Source: Antrihabitans auranticaus (GTDB lineage Bacteria; Actinomycetota; Actinomycetes; Mycobacteriales; Mycobacteriaceae). Taken from it: a DNA stretch of 64,000 nucleotides. Each line of letters begins with the position of its first letter. Within the stretch, counting starts at the first letter, position 1. The DNA is taken from positions 744,001-808,000 of the forward strand of contig NZ_JAEMNW010000001.1 of the NCBI RefSeq assembly GCF_016481275.1, given 5' to 3'. The notes under the pieces were generated by a model. It had not been told where the DNA came from and ran no database searches. It saw nothing but the letters and a program-made list of their open reading frames with translations. A program made the position numbers and the translations under genes. Shown here piece by piece: positions 50,380 through 58,475 of the stretch.

Positions 50380-52146
50380 CTATATCCCCCGTTTGAGCCC
50401 GACGTGGGCGGAGCGATAACCGAGGCGGGTGTAGAAGACGCGTGCACGTTCGCGGGCTTCATCCGTGGTCACCTGCGCGAGCTGTGCCCCACGTGCGCGC
50501 CCGTAGTCGTGCGCCCACTCGAGCATCGCGGTGCCGAGTCCTTTGGAACGTTCCGCGGCCGCGACTCGCAGCCCCTCGACCTGCAACCGGACCGAACCAC
50601 CCCGGGAAAGTCCTGGAATGACGGTCAATTGCATCGTGGCAACGACGCGATCGGCACCGTTGCGGACAACCCCCAAATAGTTGGCACTGTCGCGAGCGAC
50701 CACGTCGTAGGCAGCCTCGTATCGCTCGAGCTCTGCGCTCTCGCGATCCTGGCCGAACTGGTCGTCGGACAGCAGAGCAGCGATTGCCCCGACGTCATCG
50801 CGACTGGCGCGTTCCAGCCTGAAGGTCCGGCCTCCCACTCGCAGCAGTCCCCGAACCGAGGAGCGCGCCAGTGCCTGCAGACGAGCGACCAGCAGGTCGA
50901 GCCATGCGCCGACGTTGGCTCGCGCCTCATCCGTATCGGGATAACGACACCGCAGGTGCAGACCGGACTCGTCGAGAATGAACCACAGCATGACGCCGTC
51001 GGTGTGGATGGTTGCGCTTACGTATTGTGCGTCGAGCCCGACGGAATCGATCCGCACCGGCAGTCTCCGCAGGTCCAACCAGGAGATCGCGAACATGCCG
51101 GGAGCCACGGGCATACCGCCCCATGGCGCAAGCACGTCGGCGAGCGGCCACGAGCCAAGCTGCACAGCCTCTTTGACCGCGGCTGCCGCCGCGCGCGGTT
51201 CTGCAACCGCCGACTCGAGGACCGCGTTGGTGATGAACCAGCCGACCGAGTCATGCCAGTTGTCGTCGAAGCGGCTGTGCACGGGAAATACGGCTCGCAG
51301 CGGGGTTCCCGCCAACTCACGGGTCACCGCAGTCATTGCAACAACGGCGAGTGCGAGCGTCGAGACGCCGTCGTCACGGGCCTGCGCAGCAAACGCGGCA
51401 CCGTCGTCGAGATCGAACACATCGCGCACTTCCACCCGCTCACGCTGGGGCTCGGGTGCGCCGAGGGACAGCGGAAACCGCGGCATCACGCCGCCGCTGT
51501 CCGAGATGATGTCAGCCCATCGGTGGCGCACGTGGTCCGGCGCCGCAGGCCGTTCCAGCAACGTTTGCGTGTGTTCGACGAACGCCGGCACACGGCCCGG
51601 CAACGGCTTACCGCCCGACCGTCCAGCGGTCAGCACGGAAAGCAGATCGCGCGCGATCACGAGCATCGACCACATATCGACGTGGGCGTGGTCAGCCCCG
51701 ATCAACACCGTAAGTCCGGCGGCAGTCTCCAGTACGCACAGTCGGTGTGAGGGTTGCTGGTGTGGCGCACACGCGGCATCCAGAACGTCCCGCACCGCGT
51801 CGTTGACGGCTTGCCCAGGAGCTATCCGATGCTCGACCCACGCTCCCGGACCGACGTCGAGTTCGCGGAGTTCCGGTTCGCCATCCGCGCCGACCAGGAA
51901 CGCCGTTCGCAGCGTGCCGTGCCGGGCGATCACAGCCAGCCAGGCATCAGCAAGCGACTCACGCCGAATGGATTGGGGCAGGCGGAAGGACAACGCCATC
52001 CAGGAACCGGGCCGCTCGCCCGCACCCACGTGGGCTCGCTGGTCGAAGGACACCGCTAGTCGCCGGTCCAGGACCGACGCAGTGACGTCGTAACCCCAAA
52101 GTCGCCCGAACGGCAGGCGCAGGTGCGTGACGTTGGTCAGCCGCAT
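50380..52146 (-). CDS. Condensation-fold acyltransferase fused to GNAT acetyltransferase
   Basis: A 588-residue two-domain protein. Residues about 1-430 have the condensation/PapA/WS-DGAT fold; the HHxxxDG site reads DHAHVDM (H153, D157), keeping the second His and Asp but not Gly. Residues about 440-588 form a GNAT N-acetyltransferase with GLRVAAAERSKGLGTAMLEW and a final YTRLGYRSAHVGL. The fusion may carry out two acyl transfers on one product. No NRPS or PKS gene is near. The ATG at 52146 is supported by homology-like start MRLTNVTHLRLPFG. Confidence 0.8.
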   Translation of the reverse strand: MRLTNVTHLRLPFGRLWGYDVTASVLDRRLAVSFDQRAHVGAGERPGSWMALSFRLPQSIRRESLADAWLAVIARHGTLRTAFLVGADGEPELRELDVGPGAWVEHRIAPGQAVNDAVRDVLDAACAPHQQPSHRLCVLETAAGLTVLIGADHAHVDMWSMLVIARDLLSVLTAGRSGGKPLPGRVPAFVEHTQTLLERPAAPDHVRHRWADIISDSGGVMPRFPLSLGAPEPQRERVEVRDVFDLDDGAAFAAQARDDGVSTLALAVVAMTAVTRELAGTPLRAVFPVHSRFDDNWHDSVGWFITNAVLESAVAEPRAAAAAVKEAVQLGSWPLADVLAPWGGMPVAPGMFAISWLDLRRLPVRIDSVGLDAQYVSATIHTDGVMLWFILDESGLHLRCRYPDTDEARANVGAWLDLLVARLQALARSSVRGLLRVGGRTFRLERASRDDVGAIAALLSDDQFGQDRESAELERYEAAYDVVARDSANYLGVVRNGADRVVATMQLTVIPGLSRGGSVRLQVEGLRVAAAERSKGLGTAMLEWAHDYGRARGAQLAQVTTDEARERARVFYTRLGYRSAHVGLKRGI

Positions 52147-52201
52147 GGCAGTACCCTAGCGCCCCGGTTAACCTGATTGCTCCATCGAAACAAGGAGCCT
52201 G

Positions 52202-52981
52202 ATGCCGACTTTCGAGGTTCCCGGAGCCGAACTCGCGGTCAGTCTGAGCGACGAAGGCGGACATCCGGTCGTGCAACTGCACGGCCTCACGTCGAGCCGA
52301 GCACGCGATCGGGTCCTCAACCTCGACCTCGGTCGTGGGCTCAGCGGAACTCGACTGCTGCGGTACGACGCACGCGGCCACGGTCGGTCGACGGGACGGA
52401 AGGTCCCCGAGGACTACCAGTGGCAGAACCTCGCCGACGACCTCCTGCGACTGCTCGATCGCTGGTTCCCGGGCGAACGGGTCCACGGCGTCGGTCCGTC
52501 GATGGGTACCGCGACGCTCTTGCACGCCGCTGCCCGCGAGCCGGACCGGTTTACCGGGCTGACGCTGATGGTCCCGCCCACCGTGTGGGAGACGCGGGCC
52601 GCACAAGCGACGAACTACCGACTTGCCGCGGCTCTCATCGAATCCGACGGCGTGGACGCGTTTCTCGCCACCGCGGGCGGAGCAATACCGCCGCCCGCAA
52701 CGGTCGGTGCGCCCGAAACAGTGCCCGACGTCCCCGACGCCCTATTGCCGTCGTTGTTCCGCGGAGCCGCACTCAGCGACCTGCCCGCGCGCGACGCCGT
52801 CGCGCGAATCGACGTGCCGACGACAATCTTGGCGTGGGTCGACGACGCGAGTCACCCGCTGTCGACCGCGGAATCTCTTGCTGACTTGATCCCGCAAGCA
52901 ACGCTGACCGTCGCCCACACCCCGGAAGACGTACAAATCTGGCCCAAGATCCTGAGCGAGGACGTCGCCCGCCGGGGCTGA
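52202..52981 (+). CDS. Alpha/beta hydrolase
   Basis: A 259-residue hydrolase: oxyanion QLHGLTSS, elbow GVGPSMGTAT (GxSxG), a YDARGHGRS strand-4 loop characteristic of the family. The C-terminal histidine is less clear (TVAHTPEDV). An AGGAG site precedes the ATG. It is divergent from the condensation-GNAT gene, 55 bp apart, and convergent with ychF. The substrate is unknown. Confidence 0.85.
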   Translation: MPTFEVPGAELAVSLSDEGGHPVVQLHGLTSSRARDRVLNLDLGRGLSGTRLLRYDARGHGRSTGRKVPEDYQWQNLADDLLRLLDRWFPGERVHGVGPSMGTATLLHAAAREPDRFTGLTLMVPPTVWETRAAQATNYRLAAALIESDGVDAFLATAGGAIPPPATVGAPETVPDVPDALLPSLFRGAALSDLPARDAVARIDVPTTILAWVDDASHPLSTAESLADLIPQATLTVAHTPEDVQIWPKILSEDVARRG

Positions 52982-52985
52982 CCGA

Positions 52986-54071
52986 CTACTTGCTGACGTT
53001 GAACCGGAATTCCACGACGTCCCCGTCGTGCATGACGTACTCCTTGCCCTCCATGCGCACCTTGCCGGCAGCTTTGGCTTTGGCCATGGATCCGGCTTCG
53101 ACGAGGTCGTCGAAGGCCACGATTTCGGCCTTGATGAAGCCCTTTTCGAAGTCGGTGTGGATAACGCCCGCGGCCTTCGGTGCGGTGTCGCCCTGGTGAA
53201 TCGTCCACGCGCGCGACTCTTTCGGGCCCGCGGTGAGGTAGGTCTGCAGTCCGAGGGTGTGGAAGCCCGCGCGGGCGAGGGCATGCAGCCCGGGCTCGAG
53301 CTGGCCGATCGATTCCAGCAACTCCGCTGCCGACTCGGCGTCGAGTTCGAGCAGTTCGGCCTCGACCTTCGCATCCAGGAACACCGAATCCGCAGGCGCG
53401 ACCGATGCCTTCAATTCGGCAACCTTGGCCTCGTCCGTCAGGATCGACTCGTCGGCGTTGAAGACATAGAGGAACGGCTTGGACGTCAGCATCGAAAGCT
53501 CGCGCAGGTGCTCGTGGTCGAGCTTGTCCCGCGCTGAATAGAGCGTGCGGCCTTCGTTCAGAACGGTCTGCGCGGCAAGCGCGGCGTCGAGGAACGGCTT
53601 GCGATCCTTCTTGATCTTGGCTTCTTTTTCCAGTCGCGGGATCGCCTTTTCGAGCGTCTGCATGTCCGCGATCATCAGCTCGGTTTCGATCACCTCGATG
53701 TCGGACGCCGGATCGACACGACCGTCGACGTGGACCACGTCGTCGTCGGCGAACACCCGAACCACCTGGCAGATCGCATCGGCCTCACGAATGTTCGCGA
53801 GGAACTTGTTGCCGAGACCGGCACCTTCCGACGCGCCCTTCACGATCCCGGCGATGTCGACGAAGGACACCACGGCGGGCACGATCTTCTCGGATCCGAA
53901 CACCTCGGCGAGCTTGTTCAGCCGCGGGTCGGGCAGCGGAACGACACCGACGTTGGGCTCGATCGTCGCGAACGGGTAGTTCGCGGCAAGCACGTCGTTG
54001 TTGGTCAGCGCATTGAACAGGGTGGACTTGCCGACGTTGGGCAGTCCGACGATTCCGAGGGTAAGGCTCAC
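52986..54071 (-). CDS. ychF: Ribosome-binding ATPase YchF
   Basis: A 361-residue OBG-family P-loop protein. The G1 loop is GLPNVGKST (residues 9-17), the switch region is PFATIEPNVGVV, G3 is FVDIAGIVKGASEGAGLGNKFL (here read in parts), and the C-terminal TGS domain holds GPKESRAWTIHQGDTAP. YchF prefers ATP to GTP and acts in translation and stress response. Length equals the family standard of about 360. One of the most conserved genes in the window. Confidence 0.97.
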   Translation of the reverse strand: MSLTLGIVGLPNVGKSTLFNALTNNDVLAANYPFATIEPNVGVVPLPDPRLNKLAEVFGSEKIVPAVVSFVDIAGIVKGASEGAGLGNKFLANIREADAICQVVRVFADDDVVHVDGRVDPASDIEVIETELMIADMQTLEKAIPRLEKEAKIKKDRKPFLDAALAAQTVLNEGRTLYSARDKLDHEHLRELSMLTSKPFLYVFNADESILTDEAKVAELKASVAPADSVFLDAKVEAELLELDAESAAELLESIGQLEPGLHALARAGFHTLGLQTYLTAGPKESRAWTIHQGDTAPKAAGVIHTDFEKGFIKAEIVAFDDLVEAGSMAKAKAAGKVRMEGKEYVMHDGDVVEFRFNVSK

Positions 54072-54108
54072 GGTATCGGGATTCTACGGGCTCATGCCCC
54101 GCACTCCC

Positions 54109-54708
54109 CTATCCGAGCAGCGCGACCGCCTCGACGGCGGTCAGGCAACCGGCAGTCGCGAGCCCGAGATTCGCGAGCGACGCTGCGTGAATCTCCTCGG
54201 CGGCGGCGGCCACGCAGTCGCTGATCGTGTAGGCCTCCAAGCCCAGTTCGGTCGCGTGCCTGGCCGTTTGCTCAACAGTCAGGTTGGTAGCGACGCCCGT
54301 CAGGAAGAGTGTGTCGATACCGCGCTGTGCGAGGTGCTCTGCCACATTGCTCCCCGCGAGGCCCGAAAGCTTCTGATTGTCGATGACCTCGTCCGCCTGC
54401 TCACGCATCGGCGCGATCAGTTGCGCACCCGCGGCGTCAGGCCGGAAAGACTCTTGCGCTTCGCCTACGGCGCGCATGAAACCGGTGTTGCGGACCAACG
54501 CGCCTTCACCCTCCGGCACGGTGAATCGGGTGAAGATGACGGGCACTCCGCTCGCGCGCGCCACGGTGTGAAACTGCACGGCCCGGTCGACCACACCGCT
54601 CGCTGCGACAGGCTCGGCAAGCATCGGACCGAAGAAGCCCAGTGGCTCGATCACGTTCACTTGCCAGTGCAATGCGAGGACGGCGACGCGTCTGGGATCG
54701 ATTGTCAT
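54109..54708 (-). CDS. Isochorismatase-family protein lacking catalytic Asp and Cys
   Basis: A 199-residue protein of the cysteine-hydrolase/isochorismatase fold. The catalytic Asp position (normally IDMQ) reads LHWQ (H14), and the Cys position in GVATNLTVEQTAR is Thr (T144, codon ACT). The Lys (K113 in NQKL) is kept. The fold looks whole, so it is probably a non-hydrolytic member, a binding protein or a PhzD-like enzyme of altered chemistry. ATG start at 54708. It lies 38 bp upstream of ychF on the same strand. Confidence 0.75.
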   Translation of the reverse strand: MTIDPRRVAVLALHWQVNVIEPLGFFGPMLAEPVAASGVVDRAVQFHTVARASGVPVIFTRFTVPEGEGALVRNTGFMRAVGEAQESFRPDAAGAQLIAPMREQADEVIDNQKLSGLAGSNVAEHLAQRGIDTLFLTGVATNLTVEQTARHATELGLEAYTISDCVAAAAEEIHAASLANLGLATAGCLTAVEAVALLG

Positions 54709-54750
54709 GACTTCGATCTTGCCGTGCCCGCCTCGCGCATACTAGGAAGC

Positions 54751-55518
54751 ATGGCCGACTGGGACGGGGCAGGATATGCCCACATCAGCGCACTGCAGCG
54801 CACGATGGCGGAGTATTCGCTTGCGGCCGTCAGTGTTCGGGGTGACGAGCGAGTCCTCGACATCGGCTGCGGCGACGGTTACGTCACGCGCCTGATTGCC
54901 GATCGGCTGCCGCAGGGGTCGGTACTCGGAGTAGATCCGTCGCCGCGAATGATCGATACGGCCGTCCAGGCAAACGAACAGTCAAACGTGACGTTTCGGG
55001 TCGGTGACGTCACGACGATGACCTTCGCGCAGGAATTCGACCTCGCCGTGTCCTTCAACGCCCTGCACTGGGTGCATGAGCAAGAGACGGCGTACCGGAA
55101 CATCGCGGACGCGCTCGTGCCCGGTGGTCGCGTCCTGGTCCAGTTCGTGTGCGCTGGCGATCGGCCGAGCGTCGAGCAGGTGGCGATGTACGTGACGAAC
55201 GATCCTCGATGGATCGCCACATTTGCCGACTTCGCGCCACCGTTCATCCACATACAACCTGATTCACTACCGGCCATCGCAGCCGAGGCGGGCTTGGTGG
55301 TCACCGATTCGGAGGTCGTCGACCGCGAGTGGGACTTCGGTTCTCGCGAAGCGTTCGCGGAGTGGTGCACGGTCGGGTTCGCCGACTGGACCGCGCGGCT
55401 CGGCCCGGACGTCACCGACTTCGTCGATGCCGTCGTCGACCGCTACGAAGCGGTCGTGGGCCGGCCGGGACTGTTCCGCTTCTTCCAGCTTCGCGCCGAG
55501 TTGACCACTCAGAGGTAG
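54751..55518 (+). CDS. SAM-dependent methyltransferase (trans-aconitate/UbiE-like)
   Basis: A 255-residue class I methyltransferase. Motif I is VLDIGCGDGYVTRLI, then VLGVDPSPRMID, FRVGDVTTM and FNALHWVHEQE, a pattern like trans-aconitate methyltransferase and related enzymes. ATG at 54751; the frame upstream is antisense to the isochorismatase-family gene. The substrate is unknown. The stop overlaps the convergent WS/DGAT gene by 10 bases. Confidence 0.87.
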   Translation: MADWDGAGYAHISALQRTMAEYSLAAVSVRGDERVLDIGCGDGYVTRLIADRLPQGSVLGVDPSPRMIDTAVQANEQSNVTFRVGDVTTMTFAQEFDLAVSFNALHWVHEQETAYRNIADALVPGGRVLVQFVCAGDRPSVEQVAMYVTNDPRWIATFADFAPPFIHIQPDSLPAIAAEAGLVVTDSEVVDREWDFGSREAFAEWCTVGFADWTARLGPDVTDFVDAVVDRYEAVVGRPGLFRFFQLRAELTTQR

Positions 55519-56885
55519 GCCTTCTCGAGATCGGCCAGGCCGGTCTCGAGATGGGTCAGGATGTGCTGCAGATGCGGGATGCTGCGCCGGTCGCCGATGA
55601 CACCGAAATCGAGGGTCCCCGCGGTGTTGGTCAACGTGATGTTGAGTGCCTGACCTTCGGTGACGACCGAAACCGGATACAGGCCGTCGAGTCGAGCGCC
55701 GTTCCAGTACATCTGCTCGCGGGGTCCGGGCACGTTCGAGATGATGACGTTGAACGACTGCCGCATGAACGTCAGCACGCCGGGCACGCGTGCGGCGAGC
55801 AGTGGCGCTGCGGCGGTCCCCGAATAGGCAAGGCCCGCAAGCGAGCTGACCGAACCGAACAATTCCTTGCCGCCGCTCATAGATGCATGCACGACTTCCA
55901 ACCGGTCCCGCGCGTCGGCTTGGTCGGTGCCGAGTTTGCAAATGATCGCGCCGACGGCATTACCTGCGGCATCCTCGTTGTCGGCCGTTCGGGTCGAAAT
56001 CGGAACCATGGCCGACAACGACGCATCGGGTAGCGCATTGTGCTCGAGAAGGTAGCTGCGAAGCGCGCCCGAACACATTGCCACGACTACGTCGTTCACG
56101 CTCACCTCCGCAGCTTTGCGGACCGCGATGACACGATCGATATCCCATGACTGCGCGGCGAACCGGCGCGCCCCGCCGATCGGCACGTTGAACATCGTCT
56201 TCGGCGCAGCGAACGGCGGTTCGAGGTCGGTGTCGCCGTAGGCACGTCGCAGCATGCGAACCGAATCCGGCACCAGACCGGCGAGATCGGTGACGACCTT
56301 GCCGCCGGTCCGCAGAATCGACTGGAGGTCACGCTCTTGCTTCGGCGGGCGCGGCCGCTTCTTCGCGTTCGGCAGGCTCTGCCACGGCGCCACACAGTCG
56401 TCGGCGTTGGGATCGGTCGAGAGTCTGCGTTTGAACAGTCGCAGGGCACTCACACCGTCGACGAGTGCGTGGTGGACTTTGAAGTAGATCGCCACGCGAC
56501 CGTCGGCGAGCCCTTCGATGATGTGACACTCCCACAGCGGGCGGTGGCGGTCGAGAAGCGTTCCGTGCCAACGCGACACGACTGCCAACAGCTCGCGAAT
56601 GCGGCCCGGGGACGGCATCGCGACGCGCCGAACGTGGTACTCCCAGTCGATCTCGTCGTCCTGCACCCACGCAAGCGAGCCGACATTCCCCAACGGCGCC
56701 GCAGGTCGTTTCAGGAAGGTCGGGTGGATGTCGTCCGTCGCGATCATGCGTTTGTAGACCTGATGCGCATAGTCGGGATCGGCGCCCTCCGGCGGTTCCA
56801 GCAACAACAAGGCACCCACGTGCATCGGATGCTCTCGCGACTCAGCGATAAGGAACATCGCGTCCAACGGATCCATAAGTTCCAC
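55509..56885 (-). CDS. WS/DGAT acyltransferase, canonical active site
   Basis: A 458-residue wax ester synthase/diacylglycerol acyltransferase with the full motif FKVHHALVDGVS (H138, H139, D143), PLW (RPLWECHIIEGL) and ND (VSVNDVVVAMCSGAL). It should make triacylglycerol or wax esters from acyl-CoA. GTG at 56885 is used because GGAGG is seven bases before it; the family core MDPLDAMFLIAESREHPMHVG starts four codons later. The thiolase gene is divergent, 171 bp away. Confidence 0.93.
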   Translation of the reverse strand: MELMDPLDAMFLIAESREHPMHVGALLLLEPPEGADPDYAHQVYKRMIATDDIHPTFLKRPAAPLGNVGSLAWVQDDEIDWEYHVRRVAMPSPGRIRELLAVVSRWHGTLLDRHRPLWECHIIEGLADGRVAIYFKVHHALVDGVSALRLFKRRLSTDPNADDCVAPWQSLPNAKKRPRPPKQERDLQSILRTGGKVVTDLAGLVPDSVRMLRRAYGDTDLEPPFAAPKTMFNVPIGGARRFAAQSWDIDRVIAVRKAAEVSVNDVVVAMCSGALRSYLLEHNALPDASLSAMVPISTRTADNEDAAGNAVGAIICKLGTDQADARDRLEVVHASMSGGKELFGSVSSLAGLAYSGTAAAPLLAARVPGVLTFMRQSFNVIISNVPGPREQMYWNGARLDGLYPVSVVTEGQALNITLTNTAGTLDFGVIGDRRSIPHLQHILTHLETGLADLEKAYL

Positions 56886-57056
56886 AGGTGGACCTCCATC
56901 TGCCAGCAGCATCGTCGGACCAGCACGTCGACTGGACGGCCCCTGCCGATCGTACTGCGATGTGGGTACCCCGCACTGGACGAACTCATCGCGGCTTACC
57001 GTGTGCGCTACGATCGCCACTGACTACACCCGTATTCAAGACTGATCGAGGATCGC

Positions 57057-58358
57057 ATGACCAACGCAGCCAGCAACCGCCGTCGCGCCGTGATCGTCTC
57101 GGGCGCCCGAACACCTTTCCTGCGGGCCTTCACCGATTTCACCCGGCTCGACACCATCGCATTGGCAGGAGCGGCGACGCGCGGTTTGCTCGAGCGCACG
57201 GGTATTTCGCCGGCCGAGATCGAGGCCATCGTCTGGGGCGGCGTCGTGCTGCCGAGCGGTGCACCCAACATCGCCCGCGAGGTCGCGCTCGACCTGAAGC
57301 TGCCCTTCGGCGTCGAAGGCCACACCGTCACCCGTGCCTGCGCGTCCGGGTTGCAGGCCGTGACGACCGCGGCGGCGGCGATCGAACGCGGTGAGTACGA
57401 CGTGATGATTGCCGGCGGCAGCGACTCGACCAGCAACGCCGAGATCAAGCTGCCGCAGAAGGTCGTGCATGCGATGGCGCCGATCGCACTCGGCAAACCG
57501 AAGGCGAAGGACTACCTGACGGCCGCACGCCAGCTCGCACCGTTCGTCGACCTCCTGCCCCGGCAGCCGAAGATCGCCGAGCGGACGACCGGCGAAGTGA
57601 TGGGTGAGTCTGCCGAGAAGATGGCGAAGATCTGGGGCGTCACGCGCGCGGACCAGGACGAGTTCGCAGCCCGCTCGCATCACCGCGCGGCGGCGGCAAT
57701 CGCGTCGGGACGATTCGACGACGAGGTCGTCGCTGTAGACGCGCCCGGCGGAAAGCGAATCAGCAAGGACGGATTGGTCCGCGGGAACACGAGCGTCGAA
57801 AAGTTGGCGACGTTGCGGCCCGTATTCGCCGAGAACGGCACAGTCACGGCCGGCAACGCGAGCCCGCTGACCGACGGAGCGTCCGCGGTACTGCTCATGA
57901 GCGAAGAGAAAGCGCTCGCGCTCGGCTTCACACCGCTCGCTGCGTTCCGGTCGTGGAGCTACGTCAGCGTCGACCCTGCCGACCAGGTTCTGATCGGGCC
58001 CGCGATCTCGATGCCGCGCGCGCTCGACAAAGCTGGGCTCACGCTTGCCGACGTCGACCTCGTCGACATTCACGAAGCCTTTGCGGCACAGACTCTTTCA
58101 GTACTTGCAGCCCTGTCGAGCCACGAGTGGGCGAAGACGCGTCTGGACCGCGACGAGGCGGTCGGCGCGGTCGACATCGACAAGTTGAACGTGCACGGCG
58201 GCTCGGTATCGCTGGGTCACCCGTTCGGTGCGACCGGCGCGCGCATGGTGACGACGATGGCGAACGAGTTGCACCGCACCGGTAAGGAAACGGCGCTGCT
58301 CGGCATCTGCGCCGCGGGCGGAATCGGCGCCTCGGCAGTGCTCGAGCGAGTCGGCTGA
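57057..58358 (+). CDS. Acetyl-CoA acyltransferase (FadA2/FadI-type thiolase)
   Basis: A 433-residue thiolase. The nucleophile cysteine is C95 in TRACASGLQA, the HEAF motif follows (VDIHEAFAAQ), then GGSVSLGHPFGATGAR and the second cysteine in GICAAGGIG. The length and loop insertions fit FadI-type enzymes such as mycobacterial FadA2. It performs the last step of fatty-acid beta-oxidation. A FadB partner is not in the window. ATG start at 57057. Confidence 0.92.
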   Translation: MTNAASNRRRAVIVSGARTPFLRAFTDFTRLDTIALAGAATRGLLERTGISPAEIEAIVWGGVVLPSGAPNIAREVALDLKLPFGVEGHTVTRACASGLQAVTTAAAAIERGEYDVMIAGGSDSTSNAEIKLPQKVVHAMAPIALGKPKAKDYLTAARQLAPFVDLLPRQPKIAERTTGEVMGESAEKMAKIWGVTRADQDEFAARSHHRAAAAIASGRFDDEVVAVDAPGGKRISKDGLVRGNTSVEKLATLRPVFAENGTVTAGNASPLTDGASAVLLMSEEKALALGFTPLAAFRSWSYVSVDPADQVLIGPAISMPRALDKAGLTLADVDLVDIHEAFAAQTLSVLAALSSHEWAKTRLDRDEAVGAVDIDKLNVHGGSVSLGHPFGATGARMVTTMANELHRTGKETALLGICAAGGIGASAVLERVG

Positions 58359-58379
58359 CCCGCAAAGATTACAGATTCC

Positions 58380-58402
58380 TTGTGTTGCATCCATTGTGTT
58401 GC
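58380..58402 (+). promoter_or_regulatory. Direct repeat in the cstA promoter region
   Basis: TTGTGTTGC occurs at 58380-58388 and again at 58394-58402, 14 bp apart, in the 117-bp gap before cstA. Direct repeats at about one helix turn plus a few bases suggest a regulator site for cstA. Confidence 0.45.
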
Positions 58403-58475
58403 GTGCGGGCCGAACAGGTTCAGACTTAGAGTGACTCCCGCATCCACTCAGGAGTAGCTCCAACAAGGAGGGGCG

